A stretch of 64,000 nt of DNA from Varroa destructor (lineage: Eukaryota > Arthropoda > Arachnida > Mesostigmata > Varroidae): positions 30,036,485 through 30,100,484 of the forward strand of contig NW_019211458.1 in the NCBI RefSeq assembly GCF_002443255.2, given 5' to 3'. The translations under genes were made by a program, and so were the position numbers. The notes below the pieces were generated by a model. The model did no database searches. It had not been told where the DNA came from and worked only from the letters and a program-made list of their open reading frames with translations. Positions 25,825 to 38,179 of the stretch are shown here, in pieces. The number at the start of each line of letters is the position of its first letter. Position 1 is the first letter of the stretch.

Positions 25825-28020
25825 TTATTGCATGAGCTTAAGATGTGTTGTCTCCCGCACGAGCGTGTGAAGCGATGCGCTCATGTCATTGATGACCATG
25901 TTTCGTGTGCACATCGGTTGAAGCAGTGGACTTCGCCGTTGTTGGCGACTTTCCGAACTTGAACTGATCTGGCATTGTTGCACGTACTCCAGAGTGCGTC
26001 GATATGTATCAGGCGCCATTGAGCTCTGACTAACTGATCGGCACTGGATTTCCGACCGATGCATGGCAACGGGGTGTTGATGGTTTTGATGTTGAGTTCC
26101 AGCCTGATTTCCTAGAAGATGATGTGGCGGCTGATGATGCCTTTGCTGTTGCGACTGATGGTGATTATGTTGTTGCTGTTGCCGAAGGGCGATTTGGGCC
26201 TGTTGTTGTTTGAGGTGTTGTAACGCTTCCGCATTCATCGGCTGCAGCTGTAGATTTGACTGATTACTCAACGCCGTTCGTTCAGGCACTTTGCCGTGAT
26301 GCTGCGGTTGGGATTGGGAGTGCGTCTGTTGCTGTATGTTCCTGCAACTCATGTGGTTCATATTCCGATCATGGTCGTTCTTAACGTGCAAGGGGTGCAC
26401 TGTGGGGTAGTTTGACATGCCAGTCGATGTTCCGGCGGGCGGTGCTGGATAGTAGCAATGATTTACGTGACTTGCAGGCATGCCACCCTGCATTTGGCTG
26501 CCAGCAGCAGCTCCTTGTGATGGAGGAGGCGCGATCGGAGCCACAGCTCGATGATGCGGCTGGGCCGGCTGAGGTTGTTGTGATGGCTGCTGCTGCTGTT
26601 GATGATGATGGGTAGCTAGAGCTGCGGGAGGAATTGGAGGAGCAGGCGTTACTGGCGGATAATAATCATAACCATCGTGCTGCTGAGAGATCATGAGATT
26701 GCTGGTCGCTTGTTGATGGTAGCAATAAGGCCGAGCGTGACCAGCACGAGAGCGCGGAACGGGATGTTGTGGGGGGCCCATCTGAGTAGAGGGTTGAGTG
26801 CGGCGTGCTACTTCGTCGTATTGACTAACTGAAGATACGGCCGCTGAACTAAGCGCCGACCCGGGTCTAGCAGGCAGATTAGCGTGGCTAGCTGAAGGCG
26901 GCATATCACCACCTTCTTGGTGATTGATGAAGTTCACAAACTCATCGGGCAAGTCGATTTCATCCAGTCCAAGGTGCTTTACCTCGGCATTGCGTTGTTG
27001 GGGCTGGCTTACATTGGCCATTTCATGCACTCGAGCATCGTCTTCTGCGAGGGTGCTGCTCTCTGAATCGTCATTCGAAGTGTTCACATTGCGGGGTACG
27101 GCAATATTCGGGTTCGGGGGCGCTGGTGGCCCTGTTGCTGGCGAAACTAACGCACTGTATGCGTGATAACTTTCGCTGCCGCACGATGAAACCGCGACGG
27201 GATCGCTAAGAGCAGACGATTCGACCGTGCTGCGGTTCGTCTCGCTTCGGGTCTGTTCCGATGTCATGCTTCCGTAATAGGTACTAGCGATGCTGTCTCT
27301 CCGCATCGCCTGCGCATTCGTGACAAACGAAGTTTCCTGTGTAGCCCCGTGTGGGCCCCGGCCGAGGTGATCTCCATAGCGAGAAATCGCGGTGCTGCCG
27401 TCCCCTCCGTGACAGGTACGCAGCTCAGTGTAACGACCGCCCCCTCCATGACCACCTATATTCAGGCCTCCAGATGGCGCCACGGGAGGTGGCATACCCC
27501 GTAACGGGATGGGTGGCTGCATTCGTTGTTTAAGTCGGTCGAGGCTACTGAAGTTTGCCCGTTGTACAACAGGCTCGTCACCGTAATTACCACCGCCAGA
27601 TACGGCGCAGGTGATGGCTTCGGCAAACTCGTCGACCTCATAATTAAGTGAATCCCACGGACTTTCTTGTGCCTGGCTTGGTAGATTCGCAAGGGAATCG
27701 ACCGCTACACTGCCGCATGTGGTAGTCGAAACTTGCGAATCGTTCACTGGGGATCCTTCGCTTGGTGGAGTTTGCGGCTGGCCTATCTGCGTGTACGCCG
27801 AAGGTGGAGCATCTGGAATCGACTTTCCACTTCCAGGACTTAACGGCGAACTGTTATCGGAGCCGACGCCACCAGAGTTGGGATTATCGTCCGATTGCGG
27901 ACCTTTGTGCTTTTTATTCGCATAGAAATCGGCCCCATGGACCGTCTTCACGTGTTTTCGTAGTGAGCTCGGGTCCGTATAACGTTTGGTGCAGCCAGGC
28001 GCATGGCATACGTATGGCTT
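25825..28020 (-). CDS. ci: ci last exon: zinc finger 5 and the whole C-terminal region
   Basis: This exon has 731 codons plus TAA (25827-25825). Residues 1-28 are finger 5: [19 protein letters not shown] then LRKHVKTVH, with C-HAPG-C and [18 protein letters not shown] follows, a basic tail typical of arthropod Ci. Residues 40-240 are Ser/Pro/Gly-rich. [13 protein letters not shown] (residues 240-252) matches the PKA/CK1 processing region. [17 protein letters not shown] (352-368) resembles the LPDDVVQYLNSQ element of GLI proteins. Residues 470-490 and 562-635 are Gln/His-rich, as in activation domains. The last 25 residues (NMVINDM through LKLMQ) match the conserved GLI C-terminus, so the protein ends naturally. 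By family, Ci is a Hedgehog effector: full length activates, while a form cut after the fingers represses. Open frames on other strands here are shadows. Confidence 0.97.
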   Translation of the reverse strand, partial: KPYVCHAPGCTKRYTDPSSLRKHVKTVHGADFYANKKHKGPQSDDNPNSGGVGSDNSSPLSPGSGKSIPDAPPSAYTQIGQPQTPPSEGSPVNDSQVSTTTCGSVAVDSLANLPSQAQESPWDSLNYEVDEFAEAITCAVSGGGNYGDEPVVQRANFSSLDRLKQRMQPPIPLRGMPPPVAPSGGLNIGGHGGGGRYTELRTCHGGDGSTAISRYGDHLGRGPHGATQETSFVTNAQAMRRDSIASTYYGSMTSEQTRSETNRSTVESSALSDPVAVSSCGSESYHAYSALVSPATGPPAPPNPNIAVPRNVNTSNDDSESSTLAEDDARVHEMANVSQPQQRNAEVKHLGLDEIDLPDEFVNFINHQEGGDMPPSASHANLPARPGSALSSAAVSSVSQYDEVARRTQPSTQMGPPQHPVPRSRAGHARPYCYHQQATSNLMISQQHDGYDYYPPVTPAPPIPPAALATHHHQQQQQPSQQPQPAQPHHRAVAPIAPPPSQGAAAGSQMQGGMPASHVNHCYYPAPPAGTSTGMSNYPTVHPLHVKNDHDRNMNHMSCRNIQQQTHSQSQPQHHGKVPERTALSNQSNLQLQPMNAEALQHLKQQQAQIALRQQQQHNHHQSQQQRHHQPPHHLLGNQAGTQHQNHQHPVAMHRSEIQCRSVSQSSMAPDTYRRTLEYVQQCQISSSSESRQQRRSPLLQPMCTRNMVINDMSASLHTLVRETTHLKLMQ

Positions 28021-31000
28021 CTGTAAACATTACGTAAAACAACGCAGAAAAGAAAGACATAGTTCGTTAGATATACTGGTCTGTTAAACAGAGGCGGCAT
28101 ATTCAAGATAGAGTTTCAATATCCCTAATAATATCAACTAAGATTGAATTCGTTCGGTTCCTATTTAAAGCTACCATTGCTTCGCGGAACCAAACGCTCC
28201 TAACTCAGCCACTTGACAGGGGCTCTGGGTACGGCCTTACGAAAATCGGTCAAACAATAATAGTGTCTAGTCAACTCAGGTTCGCCGCAGTTTCATCAAT
28301 AGAATCTGGCGACGCCTCATTTGCTGCGCTGTTACAGCATAAATTCCAGCAGCAGCAGTAATAAAAACGGTGCCCACGGCCATTTCTCCCTCACCAGCTA
28401 CCAGGTCTATCTACCTCGACTGTGCGACTAATGCGACTACCGCTTACACCCCACGACAAAAGGTTCCGTTGTCACCATTCTATTCCCGGAGTTGGCCAAA
28501 GCTGCTGGGTGCTCGATGCTAAGCTCTTTCTACCCGTACGTGCGCAGCGACACCCGTGATAAATCAAAGACACCTTCTTTTCCTTTGAGTCAGCCACCTC
28601 CGGCAGCGGCAGGACCAAGGCCAGCGTTAACATCGACTGCAGCCTCAGGAAGCCGGCGCAGCAAAAGCCCCACAAGCCTAAGATACACATCGAGCTTCTT
28701 TCCCGCGGAATATCATTACGATTCGGCTTAGTCCCTCCCTCAAACCGGCACCCCGTTCACCTTCAAACACACTTTTCTTGGTCCTCCAGGTCGCTGGCAG
28801 CAAGTTTGAGCGCCTTCTGTGTTCGCTCTATATCTGCCTGTGTCTATTTCAGAGTATTGTCCCTTATCCTTTGGCGTGAACTTTCTTTCACACGTGCGCT
28901 GCACATGGAAAACCTGCGGCCAATCGTTGTCGTCGCGCTCACCAAAATCGTTATAGCTGCACCGAAACCATGGCGCTATGGTCTGTAGCGGAGTTGGCCG
29001 CTGCCTCAATAATGCTGATATGAGCTACGCACGTTGGGTACGACGCTAACAACGGAACGTGTTCACACCTTCTTTTCAATCTCGGGTAGTCAGACTGAGA
29101 CTTAAGGTTTAAGGAAGCCCATAAGAATGACTCTGAGAGGCTCTGAGTAACGATTATTCCACTGGGAAATCCGTAGGCACTCACGGAGGCCATTCAACCA
29201 ACACTTGGGCAGCGCTGTTAACGCTCGCCTTACACCAAGAGTAGCAGCAGCAGCAATCAAAAATTGTACTAAAGTCTTTATATTGGTTAGCCGTATCACT
29301 CTACGCCGTTCCCGTGAAAAGGCGATATGAGAGAAAGCAACAAAAACTGTCGCAGACGACGGCCAGGCTAAACGATCGCCAGCAGAGTCAACAACTGCAG
29401 GAAGCTCTCAGCCAGCGTATGTTTTGCTGAATCGCAGAGCTATCGAAAAAAAGCAAGAGTACGTGCTGTCTAACACTTTTCATGGCCACGCGGTCGTAAT
29501 CGGGTGTCTCGTTTCCGAAACAAATGAAAAATCGGAAAACCGGGTGGATTTACTATAGTAGCCATAAGGAAAAGGAAAAAAAAAAAATAAAGAACCGCTT
29601 CGAGAGACAGTAGACGAAAAGAACGGTGCAATATCGGACCCGGTATTCGCGTCACGGGCTGGACATGAAAGTAGTCAACGAGTAATTGTCGTAGAGTTAG
29701 ACGAGTGAATCCGATTCTCTTCGAGCTGTTCGCCTTGTTGGATGTTTTTGTTGTTCTTTGTTGTTATTGTCGCTATTATTTTTGTCACTGTCATTGCCCA
29801 GAAGAAAGAGAAAGGGTACAGCCCAGCGAATAGAAACGGTATAGAATGGAGCAGACAAAATCAGCAAGGTTACAGGCAACAAATTTCCTATAACACTACA
29901 TCTTCTGCCCAACAGATATCAAAACACCTACAAATAACCTTCTGCAGTTTGTTTCGTTGTTGCTCATAGACAACTTACTGGAGTTGTTAGTTCTATCGTT
30001 ACTGCAGCGACTTCCGCTACTACAGTATCCATGCTGCCCTCAGAAACAGCAACGGCACCTGTAAAGGTGCGAGGAAGTACCATTTTTCGTCTGCAATATT
30101 CCGCCAGCGTACCGTCTTTGCTACTAACGCCATCGTAGCAAAAAAATCGTGAACATGATCAGACACACGCACATATGGGCTCACCGTTGCCCACAGAGAA
30201 AAAGCGTAATGGAGTCACACACGGGGACGCGTTGACGTTCTGGCTGACAAGGCGGCGAGAAAATGACTGTGGCGGTAGCGGCTTAGACACTGCTGGTCGG
30301 GCCTTTCGCCCGCGCCGAGGGAAGCATCAGCACGGGAGCGTCACAACCTCACAAAGCGACTCCGACGCCGTTGTTTTCGTCACCGTTCGGTGTTGTCGGT
30401 AGCGTCGGACTGTGGCGACATTCGCCGAAACGACGAACGTAAATTGGAATCAAGTGATTCGCTCTCCGTTGTTACCAATCCTGCTGCTCCCTAGTGCCTG
30501 GCATTCCCTTCACTTCGGCTGACTCCACTTTAACGTCACTGGTTTTATCTTTTGTGATTTCTGCTTCCTCTAGCAATGAGCGGACGGACCCACAAAATAT
30601 CTAGCGAACGCCAACAAAAAGCAAAATATGGACAGTGGTCCTACTGTTTTAAGTATCGCCAATGCGACCGCTTCATCACCACTTTTCTCTCCCATAACGA
30701 TAGATATATGTCGATAAAGATCGAGAGAAAGACGACAAATAGCCCTCGGCGAGACGTTGCTTGAACCATTTCTATTACGTCAATTACTACCACTGTAATA
30801 TTTGTTGTTGCTGCTGCTGCTGCTACCGTCGCTGGCTTTGTTCTCGTTTGCGTCCTCACTTTCACGGAAGTATAGAGACAAACGTGCGTGCGTTCCCGGC
30901 TGATTCGGCACGTGCCCCAATGTGGCCTTCCATGCGCAACGTGTCTTGTCCATATCACGCTTGGCCCGAACAACTTATATCTTATATAACAACAAAACGT

Positions 31001-34000
31001 ATATCAACTTAAGGGCTCGACTGTTGTGTTATTGACGTGCAATTCCTCATTACGGTTCAGTTCTGTTCCTATACAGCCTACACGGCAGTAACAGCAGAAC
31101 CTGTAGAGAGACGTCTGTCTTCGCACAGTTTTTGATGGCATACATGCGTAGCTGAGGGTAAAGCAGAAGTAGTTGGTAACATAGTGCTCAACTGCAGAAA
31201 AGTTGATTTTTTTTTGGCAGATTCGATTATTGAAAGATTTCCGTAAGAGTATGGGATGGACTCGCTAAGATTTAAGCGTTGGCGATGATCGTTCAGGAAA
31301 ATACGAACGTCTAAATCAAGTCGTTTCCCTACAAGCTATCAAAACCCTACTTCCAGAGCAATGATAAAGCGAAGACCACTTGCACACAATCTGCCGCAGC
31401 ACGAACAGATGTTTCGTGTGCCACAACATGGGCTTTAGTTGGCCAGATATTGCCGCAGATAATGCTAGCTAAAGCAGACAAGCGAACTGGTACCGACGAT
31501 TCATACACAAACCGCAAAATAAGCCGATTTAAATATAATTGTCTAATAAAAACCGGTCAGATCGTTCAAAACATCACTTTTGGTCTTGGTATTGCCTCAG
31601 CCGGTGTCTAGCCGTTGTCACGTCCGTAGTTTTCCATAAGCAAACCTTCTGAAATCAATAACGGTCTCGTACAAGCATCGTGAAGACAACCTCTCATTGA
31701 AAAGAAACACGGTAAAAAAGAAAAGCTACTGCATCGCCAGTGGCCGGCGCGTTTAACAAGGCCAGCATTTGTCCTACCTACTAAACCGACCATCACCACG
31801 ACGAAGAGTATGGAACAATTATACGCCTATGGTTTATTCAAATACGGAAGGGAGGCTTGTGGTTTTAGTCTAATATTATGTTAGACTACAGGCTTTTCGC
31901 ACGGAAGAATTTGATGTATATAGCAAATCAGTTGAATCGTATATATACACCAGGCTTTATTGATCGGCTAGGATTGACGGACAACCACGCATCCAGTGAA
32001 TCTCACCTGGACAAGCGCGGAAAGATATCAAAGATTGGCATAACAGGATCGGTAAATGCTTGACGTTTATGTTTATCTATCTTATCTGACTGACTGACTG
32101 ACTTGTCCTTTGGTCAACGTACTCCGTACAAGAGTTAATCCTTGATAGCGTTGGACAGAGTTCCCTTCGTAGCTTTGAGATGACGGCACGTTGAAGCTGA
32201 TGTAGTCATTATAGAGCTAATTGTCCTAACAGAGGAGAAATACTTATACAATATGATCCCGCTCTATGTGAAGAAGAGGGCTTCGTTTAATGTTGAACGT
32301 TCCTTATTAAAACAGGTGCTTAAATACTGGCAGGACCAAAGAGCGGTTATATCAATAAGTGCGCCGTCGTAGTAGTCAACTGAATTACGACATTAGCGGC
32401 CTTATCGTCGTCACACTCATCATGAGGTAGAAAAATAGATTATAATTATGGTTGCATATCGTAATCAATATCCTTTTGGGTGCTTTCGTCCGTCTAGTGC
32501 TCGTCATCTGCATTTCTCGTAGTGATACGCTACTAAGGCGTGACGACATAAAGGAAAGGTTTAGAACAGCTACAGATAAGAAGGTTTGAAAGCCTGGTAT
32601 ATCGAACGAATCCTTTGACGGTACAAAGTACGTGACTCAGTATAAAGCGCTAAAATCGGTGACTGAAAAGGGTATATCAGAGGCCGAGGTCGGACGCCAC
32701 GTTAGTGCCAGGTGAGCGGGGCGACTCTAAAACGCAATTAGATACCAGCTAAGACGCAGTTAATCGCAAAGCTTGCGAAACTTCTGAAGTAGTACAAAGC
32801 AAAGCAAAGAAGTAAAACATGAGATAATTCTTCAAAGACAAAGAAGCCTAGTAAAAAAAAAATAGCTCGGCATTTTTTTTTTAATTTCTAGCGCCTATAG
32901 GGCCAATGTCTGGGCGTGTTATACAACGGACCGCTGTAAGGATGAGCACGAAATAACTTTGGGAAAACTTCGCTGTGTAACTCAACAGGCCTTAATGGGG
33001 TGTTTTCAAGAACAGTATGCTTTTTATTTTGTAATGCAGCTTTATTACAAAGCAGAAGGGGGTTGTAGAATGGTCGTTAGATGGTGGCTTCTGCTTTTTA
33101 AAGTGCGAAGTTGCGGTTTTTTTTTCTGTCGAGTGTGATTGACGCTCAACAATCGACGCTTTCTGACTTCGTGTACGTGTGTAATAAGCTGATGGACAAT
33201 TAAAAATTAGTCTTTTTAACCTTGTTCATCTTGATGCTACCGTGTGATAATTACAAGGTATTATAACTACACGAGGTCATTCTCGTGTTGACGAAGAAAT
33301 TACCCATGTAAGCCTCAACGGCTTTTTCGGATTACCGCCAGACGTCTACTTGTTATTTCCATTTATCCTCAGTAGTGAACTTGAGCTAATTTGCAATGGT
33401 TGGATTGACAATGCTAATTGTTAATGCTCTTTCCACGATGTTCTTTTCGCTCGCCAACGGCCTACCGTAATAAATTTGCATGTAAAATTATACTATTATG
33501 CATACATATGTTATTTTCGTATAGTGGCCTTTTAATGGGGTGCGCTTCAACGAATTTGAATCTTTCCAAATCAAAATCAAGCACTAGTCGATGTTAAAGA
33601 CTTCCACGACCGATTTGGCAAGATGCAGGTTTTCGACACAGAAAAGGTTAGCTAAGTTGACCGTAATAACAAAGGAAAACGAGTCGTCAATACTGCTATA
33701 CGTCAACGTCGCCATGTACTATCGAGGCAGGATTCGAAGCCCGGCGTTATACTAGATGTAACAAATGGGGTAATGGTATTCCGGCAGAACGCTACCGCGA
33801 TCGTTCTGTCGCTATCGGACACTGCCGTGGTACCCGAACCCAAAGGAAACAGTTTGTACATACTGCATTATGAGCGCGTCGTGACTACGACAACTTCGAA
33901 CCGAAATGGGCCTATTACCTTCGACGTTTGTATCTCCACACTGACAATGGCAGGGCAAACAGGCAGCGGAAAAATGAGAAATTTGATTTTTCCTACCGTC

Positions 34001-35455
34001 AGGCTAACAACAAACGCCGATAGCAGCGGTAGCAACGACGTATCGTCCATATGTGCCTTCCTATGTCATCAACCGTATTTAAAAGAGCATCACCAACCAA
34101 TTAGCGTTGCGTGCTATGTGTAGCAGCTTCGTTAACAGCATTAAATGGCGACAAATGGGGTTTAGTAATTGTTAGTCATTTGTGTTGTCTAGAAATATGC
34201 CCCTCGTTCTCTCCTTTCAGTTGACGCCGAGTTCTTCGTCGTTTCTGTTCTATCGCTCTGTTTTCTCGCCAGGTTGCTGTTGATTTCTCCGGTGGAGCGA
34301 CGGCGGTGGCGGCAATGAAAAGATTGCACGTGCCATGGCGAGGTCAGTCGACATCGTTTTGTCGAGTTCCCAGTGTCAAAATAAAGGTCGCCTGCAAAGC
34401 TTGTTTACATTCGGATCCAGACACTATACCAGGCTAGACAGCAGCCGCAGACTTTAGGCAGGCTTAGGGAAAGCCGAGAATAGAAACCATAATGCGCAAA
34501 GCAACTCAATTGCTGCCGCCACCGCTGCTGCAACATCAGCCATTTTAAAGACCGGACAAAACCAAAACAAATTAAACAGAAGTTACATAATAGAGACTGG
34601 GGGTGAGGAAGACGGGGTGCGTATGACTAGGGGAACACTCGGGACGCATCGCAGACGAAGGAAAGAAAAAGCAAACGACTAAATCGTACTATAGCGATAG
34701 ATTGCTGCTACGACGGTTTCGCACCGAATGCGGTCAGCCATTTATTCATGGGGTTTGTTGTGCAGCGTTTGTCTCGCGTGTCTAGTTTATTCTGAATAGC
34801 TACGACTACTACTGCAACTAGTGATAAATACTATATATGTATACTATATCGGCGTAACCAGTTGTTTCCCTTCTAGCATAAGTTGGTCACTGGCTAGCGT
34901 CGCCCTGAACAGCGCTTGTTTGCAACAACATTTACCACTAATACTTTGACCAACAACAGCAATAGAGTAGCAAAATGAACATCAATTTAATGCTAACGGT
35001 GTGCGGGACTAGAAGATACATGGGGTGATCGTTGCAAAGATGGCATGCCAACGTGCGATGCCCAAAAAGCCATAGCCATTGATATGGTGGCCGTTGAGGT
35101 AGCGTACCACAGCATGTACTTCGTTATTTCAGCCACCATCACAGCCATCGCCGAATGTGACAGCCAACAATAACAACAACAAAGGCCTTAGCAAGCAAGA
35201 AATCAACACGCACGGCGCTATTAATGCTCAAGCATCCCACAAATCACCAGGCCAACTTACGATGGGGGACCGATCAACATTTGAGTTGTACAGGAGGGGG
35301 CGGAGGGTAATGGGCATTAGGGGAGGGATGAAACAACAGACCAGCTCGTGGACGATGAAGGCAGAAGGAAGTTAAACAAGCGCGACGAAGAACAATGCAA
35401 CTTCATTTGCTACAGTTGTCGGTATAGTTGCCGCATTATAAGTGCCTGTCTCTTT

Positions 35456-35511
35456 CTGTTGTTGTTGTTGTTGTTGTGACCGCCGCCGCCGCCGCCGCCG
35501 CCGCCGTCGTC
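35456..35511. repeat. Adjacent (TTG)n and (CGC)n repeats
   Basis: About seven TTG units, a short gac spacer, then about nine CGC units ending in GTC units. The CGC part is a local GC peak in otherwise AT-rich intron. Confidence 0.9.
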
Positions 35512-36506
35512 GTGTGATAGCGGTCAACGGCGACGATAAACAAGTGGAATGGCGCGAACTAAAAGGATCACAGCGCATGCGTGGATAACAAACGGAAGAT
35601 TAAAACGAGCACACCTATTACAAATGGCTATTGTAATCGAATAGACACACACAGTCGTATTTTACCAACTATGACAAACAAAACGAAAGATAATTACGAC
35701 AGTCACAGGTGAGTAACAACTATAGAGATCACGATATACATATGTATGGCAAGCCACGCGGCCATGATGTGAGCAACGTTAAGAACACAGCACAAGCGAA
35801 GACAGCGTTGAATCAACTAAGTTACAAAAAAAATGACTGAACTATACCGTCGATTCCAGCCCTAGCTTCGTGCTCACCATTATGATTGCCGTATCTGTGT
35901 GTACGTTTTTGGTAGCTCTGACGCCTGCCAATGTTGTTAGCGACGTAACTCGCATAATAACGAACGTCGGCATCGTCCTTAATTTGTTCTCCTTCGTCAA
36001 CGCAGGCAGTGTAAGCGACTTCATCATTAGCGGCAATACGTTGAAGTCGTTTACCGCGTTTACGGGAGACGTCGAGGCGACGTGAAGATAGAGCGAGATG
36101 GGGTAACATGGGACGGATGGGTCTAGGTGTTTGCATGTGTGCAGGAAAGAAAGCTCGAAGGACGGATGCGTGATTACGTGTAGTATATTGGTGACAGGAG
36201 CACGAATGGCTGAAACGACGCTAAAATACTATTGCAGGCGGAATCGGGAGATTGTATGAAATATAACGGCAGCATTAGCAACGGAACCCAGTAAACAATA
36301 ACATCAGCAACGGTAATGCGGAGAAGATATGACTGCGAAGAGAATGGAAATGGTCTGCAGACTTATGGAACGGTGGCAGTGATTAAAAGAAGGGTGGACA
36401 TTTAGACAAGTGATATGGGTGTAACGAATAAGTCGTTAACTCGTGCAATACGAAAAATGTACGTCTGCATAGGTCTTACAAACCGTTTATCAAAAAAGCT
36501 TAGCAA

Positions 36507-36508
<2 letters not shown>

Positions 36509-36549
<41 letters not shown>
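36509..36549. repeat. (TA)n microsatellite
   Basis: About 20 uninterrupted TA units in a ci intron. Confidence 0.95.
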
Positions 36550-36553
<4 letters not shown>

Positions 36554-38070
36554 CCGAATTTTGTACAGTAAGTGTAGTTCAATATACTCAAACACGTTTT
36601 TGATTACTCTGGCCATTTTTTTTTCCAAGAAAATGGTGACACAATATCTCGTCCTCGTGCTAATTTCAGGAGTACGTACTAATCTAGATCCGAATTCGGG
36701 CTAGTCATCATTTTGTGCTGGACGCCAGACGTAAACCTCCATTTCCGACACGAAACAAGGTAGACAGGTTCTGATTTAAATTTATACTGATAATCATGTC
36801 CAATCGGATATTTTTTCTGTTATTATTACTCAACTGCTGCTCTTCTCAACCGTTAGAACCTATTTACTATATGCTTATGGATATATGCGCCCTCGTAAAT
36901 GCTGTCTATGAAGTTATCCAGTTAATAGTCGAACGCCATAAATTGCGCCATTGCCGTTGTTCGACAAGAAGCTTATATTAGGCGGAAATTAATTGTGTTT
37001 GTTCACGAATTGCCTTTGGTATTTTTCGCGGGGCACATTGGTAATTACCGACCGGACGAGCTGTTAGTGGAACGGGTCAATGTCGCTTTGCCTTGCTTCT
37101 CTCAGTAGCAGTTTAGTACGGAGTGAGTTCGGCTTCGTTTCTATGTATTAAATATAAAGCCGTCACAACGTCGGAGGAAAATACGCGAGCGTCGAAGTAC
37201 ACGAACGAACAAGACGCTTCGGGTCATTAACCGAACCGAAGGAGAACCGATTCAGTTAACTCGGTACTCTGTGTCTGCCGCCAAGGCTGAAGTAATTCCT
37301 TATCCGTCGCCGGCTCCCCATGCTTCAACAAAGAGTTAAGGGTTTGAATAAGTTTCGTCTGAAGGCCAAAATCTTGGTGCTATCGTTTTCCTGATTCGCT
37401 GCTTCGAATCCTGACGTCGTCGTCTTCTGCCGTGGTAGTCATTGCTGACAGTATACGTATGTTGACGTTACTTGTTTTGCGTTAAATTCAACTGTACACG
37501 TATATCAATAAGCACACTTAATGCCATCGATGAAGAACTATGGGTTAGCCAAGAAGATTAGGGCAACAACAGTATCCATGCTGCTCAACGTACTTGCCAA
37601 CCTTAGTCGACGGGAACGATTCTGTCGCTGAGGGCTAGCTAAAGTGTCCCGGAGGCAGTCCGTGCAGCGCCTCGTGCGTCGGATTGGCGCTAATACCGTT
37701 GCTACAACGGTTACACTGTTACGTTGCTACAGGTTGGTAACAACGATTCCGCCTGTCATTCAGGTTTGATTTTATTCGTTCATTGCTGTTCGTTTACGCA
37801 TTAAACCTGTATTTAGGGAAGTAACCAGCTGCCGGATGCACCATCACAGCTGCAGATGGTATCTATTTAACAGCGACATAAACACTGAGATGATGGTTCA
37901 AGGTATTGATTAGGTGGGCAGTGCCCGTTTTTTTTGGGAATCGCAACCGTTTCGTACAAGCACCTGGGATAGCAGCGAGGGCATGTGTCTGATTAGTAAA
38001 CGATACGGTTTCAAAAGAAGATATAATGGGGTATGAACACTAGACGAATGAAACAAGAACTAAAACTAAC

Positions 38071-38179
38071 CTCGTTCGAATGAGTCCTGTTCTGATGCTT
38101 GGCTCGATCAGAGGCATTGCTGAACGCCTTCGAACAGCCTGGATATTCACACATATAGGGTTTCTCGCCTGTATGCGAC
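38071..38179 (-). CDS. ci: ci exon: zinc finger 4
   Basis: One base completes the split arginine codon, then 36 codons follow. It opens [19 protein letters not shown] and continues [17 protein letters not shown]. Finger 4 has C-EYPG-C and [16 protein letters not shown] is the DNA-contacting helix region, nearly invariant among Ci, GLI and worm TRA-1 (established knowledge), so target specificity should be the usual TGGGTGGTC type. The exon ends in phase 0 after GAG with donor gttagt and joins KPYVC of the last exon at the HSNE-KPYVC linker. Confidence 0.98.

Larger units (their letters stand above)
28021..38070 (-). other. ci intron, about 10.0 kb, phase 0
   Basis: The donor is gttagt and the acceptor tgtttacag. 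It separates fingers 4 and 5. It contains TTG and CGC repeats (35456-35511), a long AT run (36509-36549) and a CTGA repeat near 32086-32103. Short T/A tracts occur near 32.9 and 33.1 kb. I recognise no nested gene or RNA. Confidence 0.92.

Noticed and set aside
33724..33742. tRNA-like attcgaagcc element, read as gcttcgaat on the minus strand
   Set aside because: The flanking bases do not form a T-arm stem and no acceptor stem is visible.
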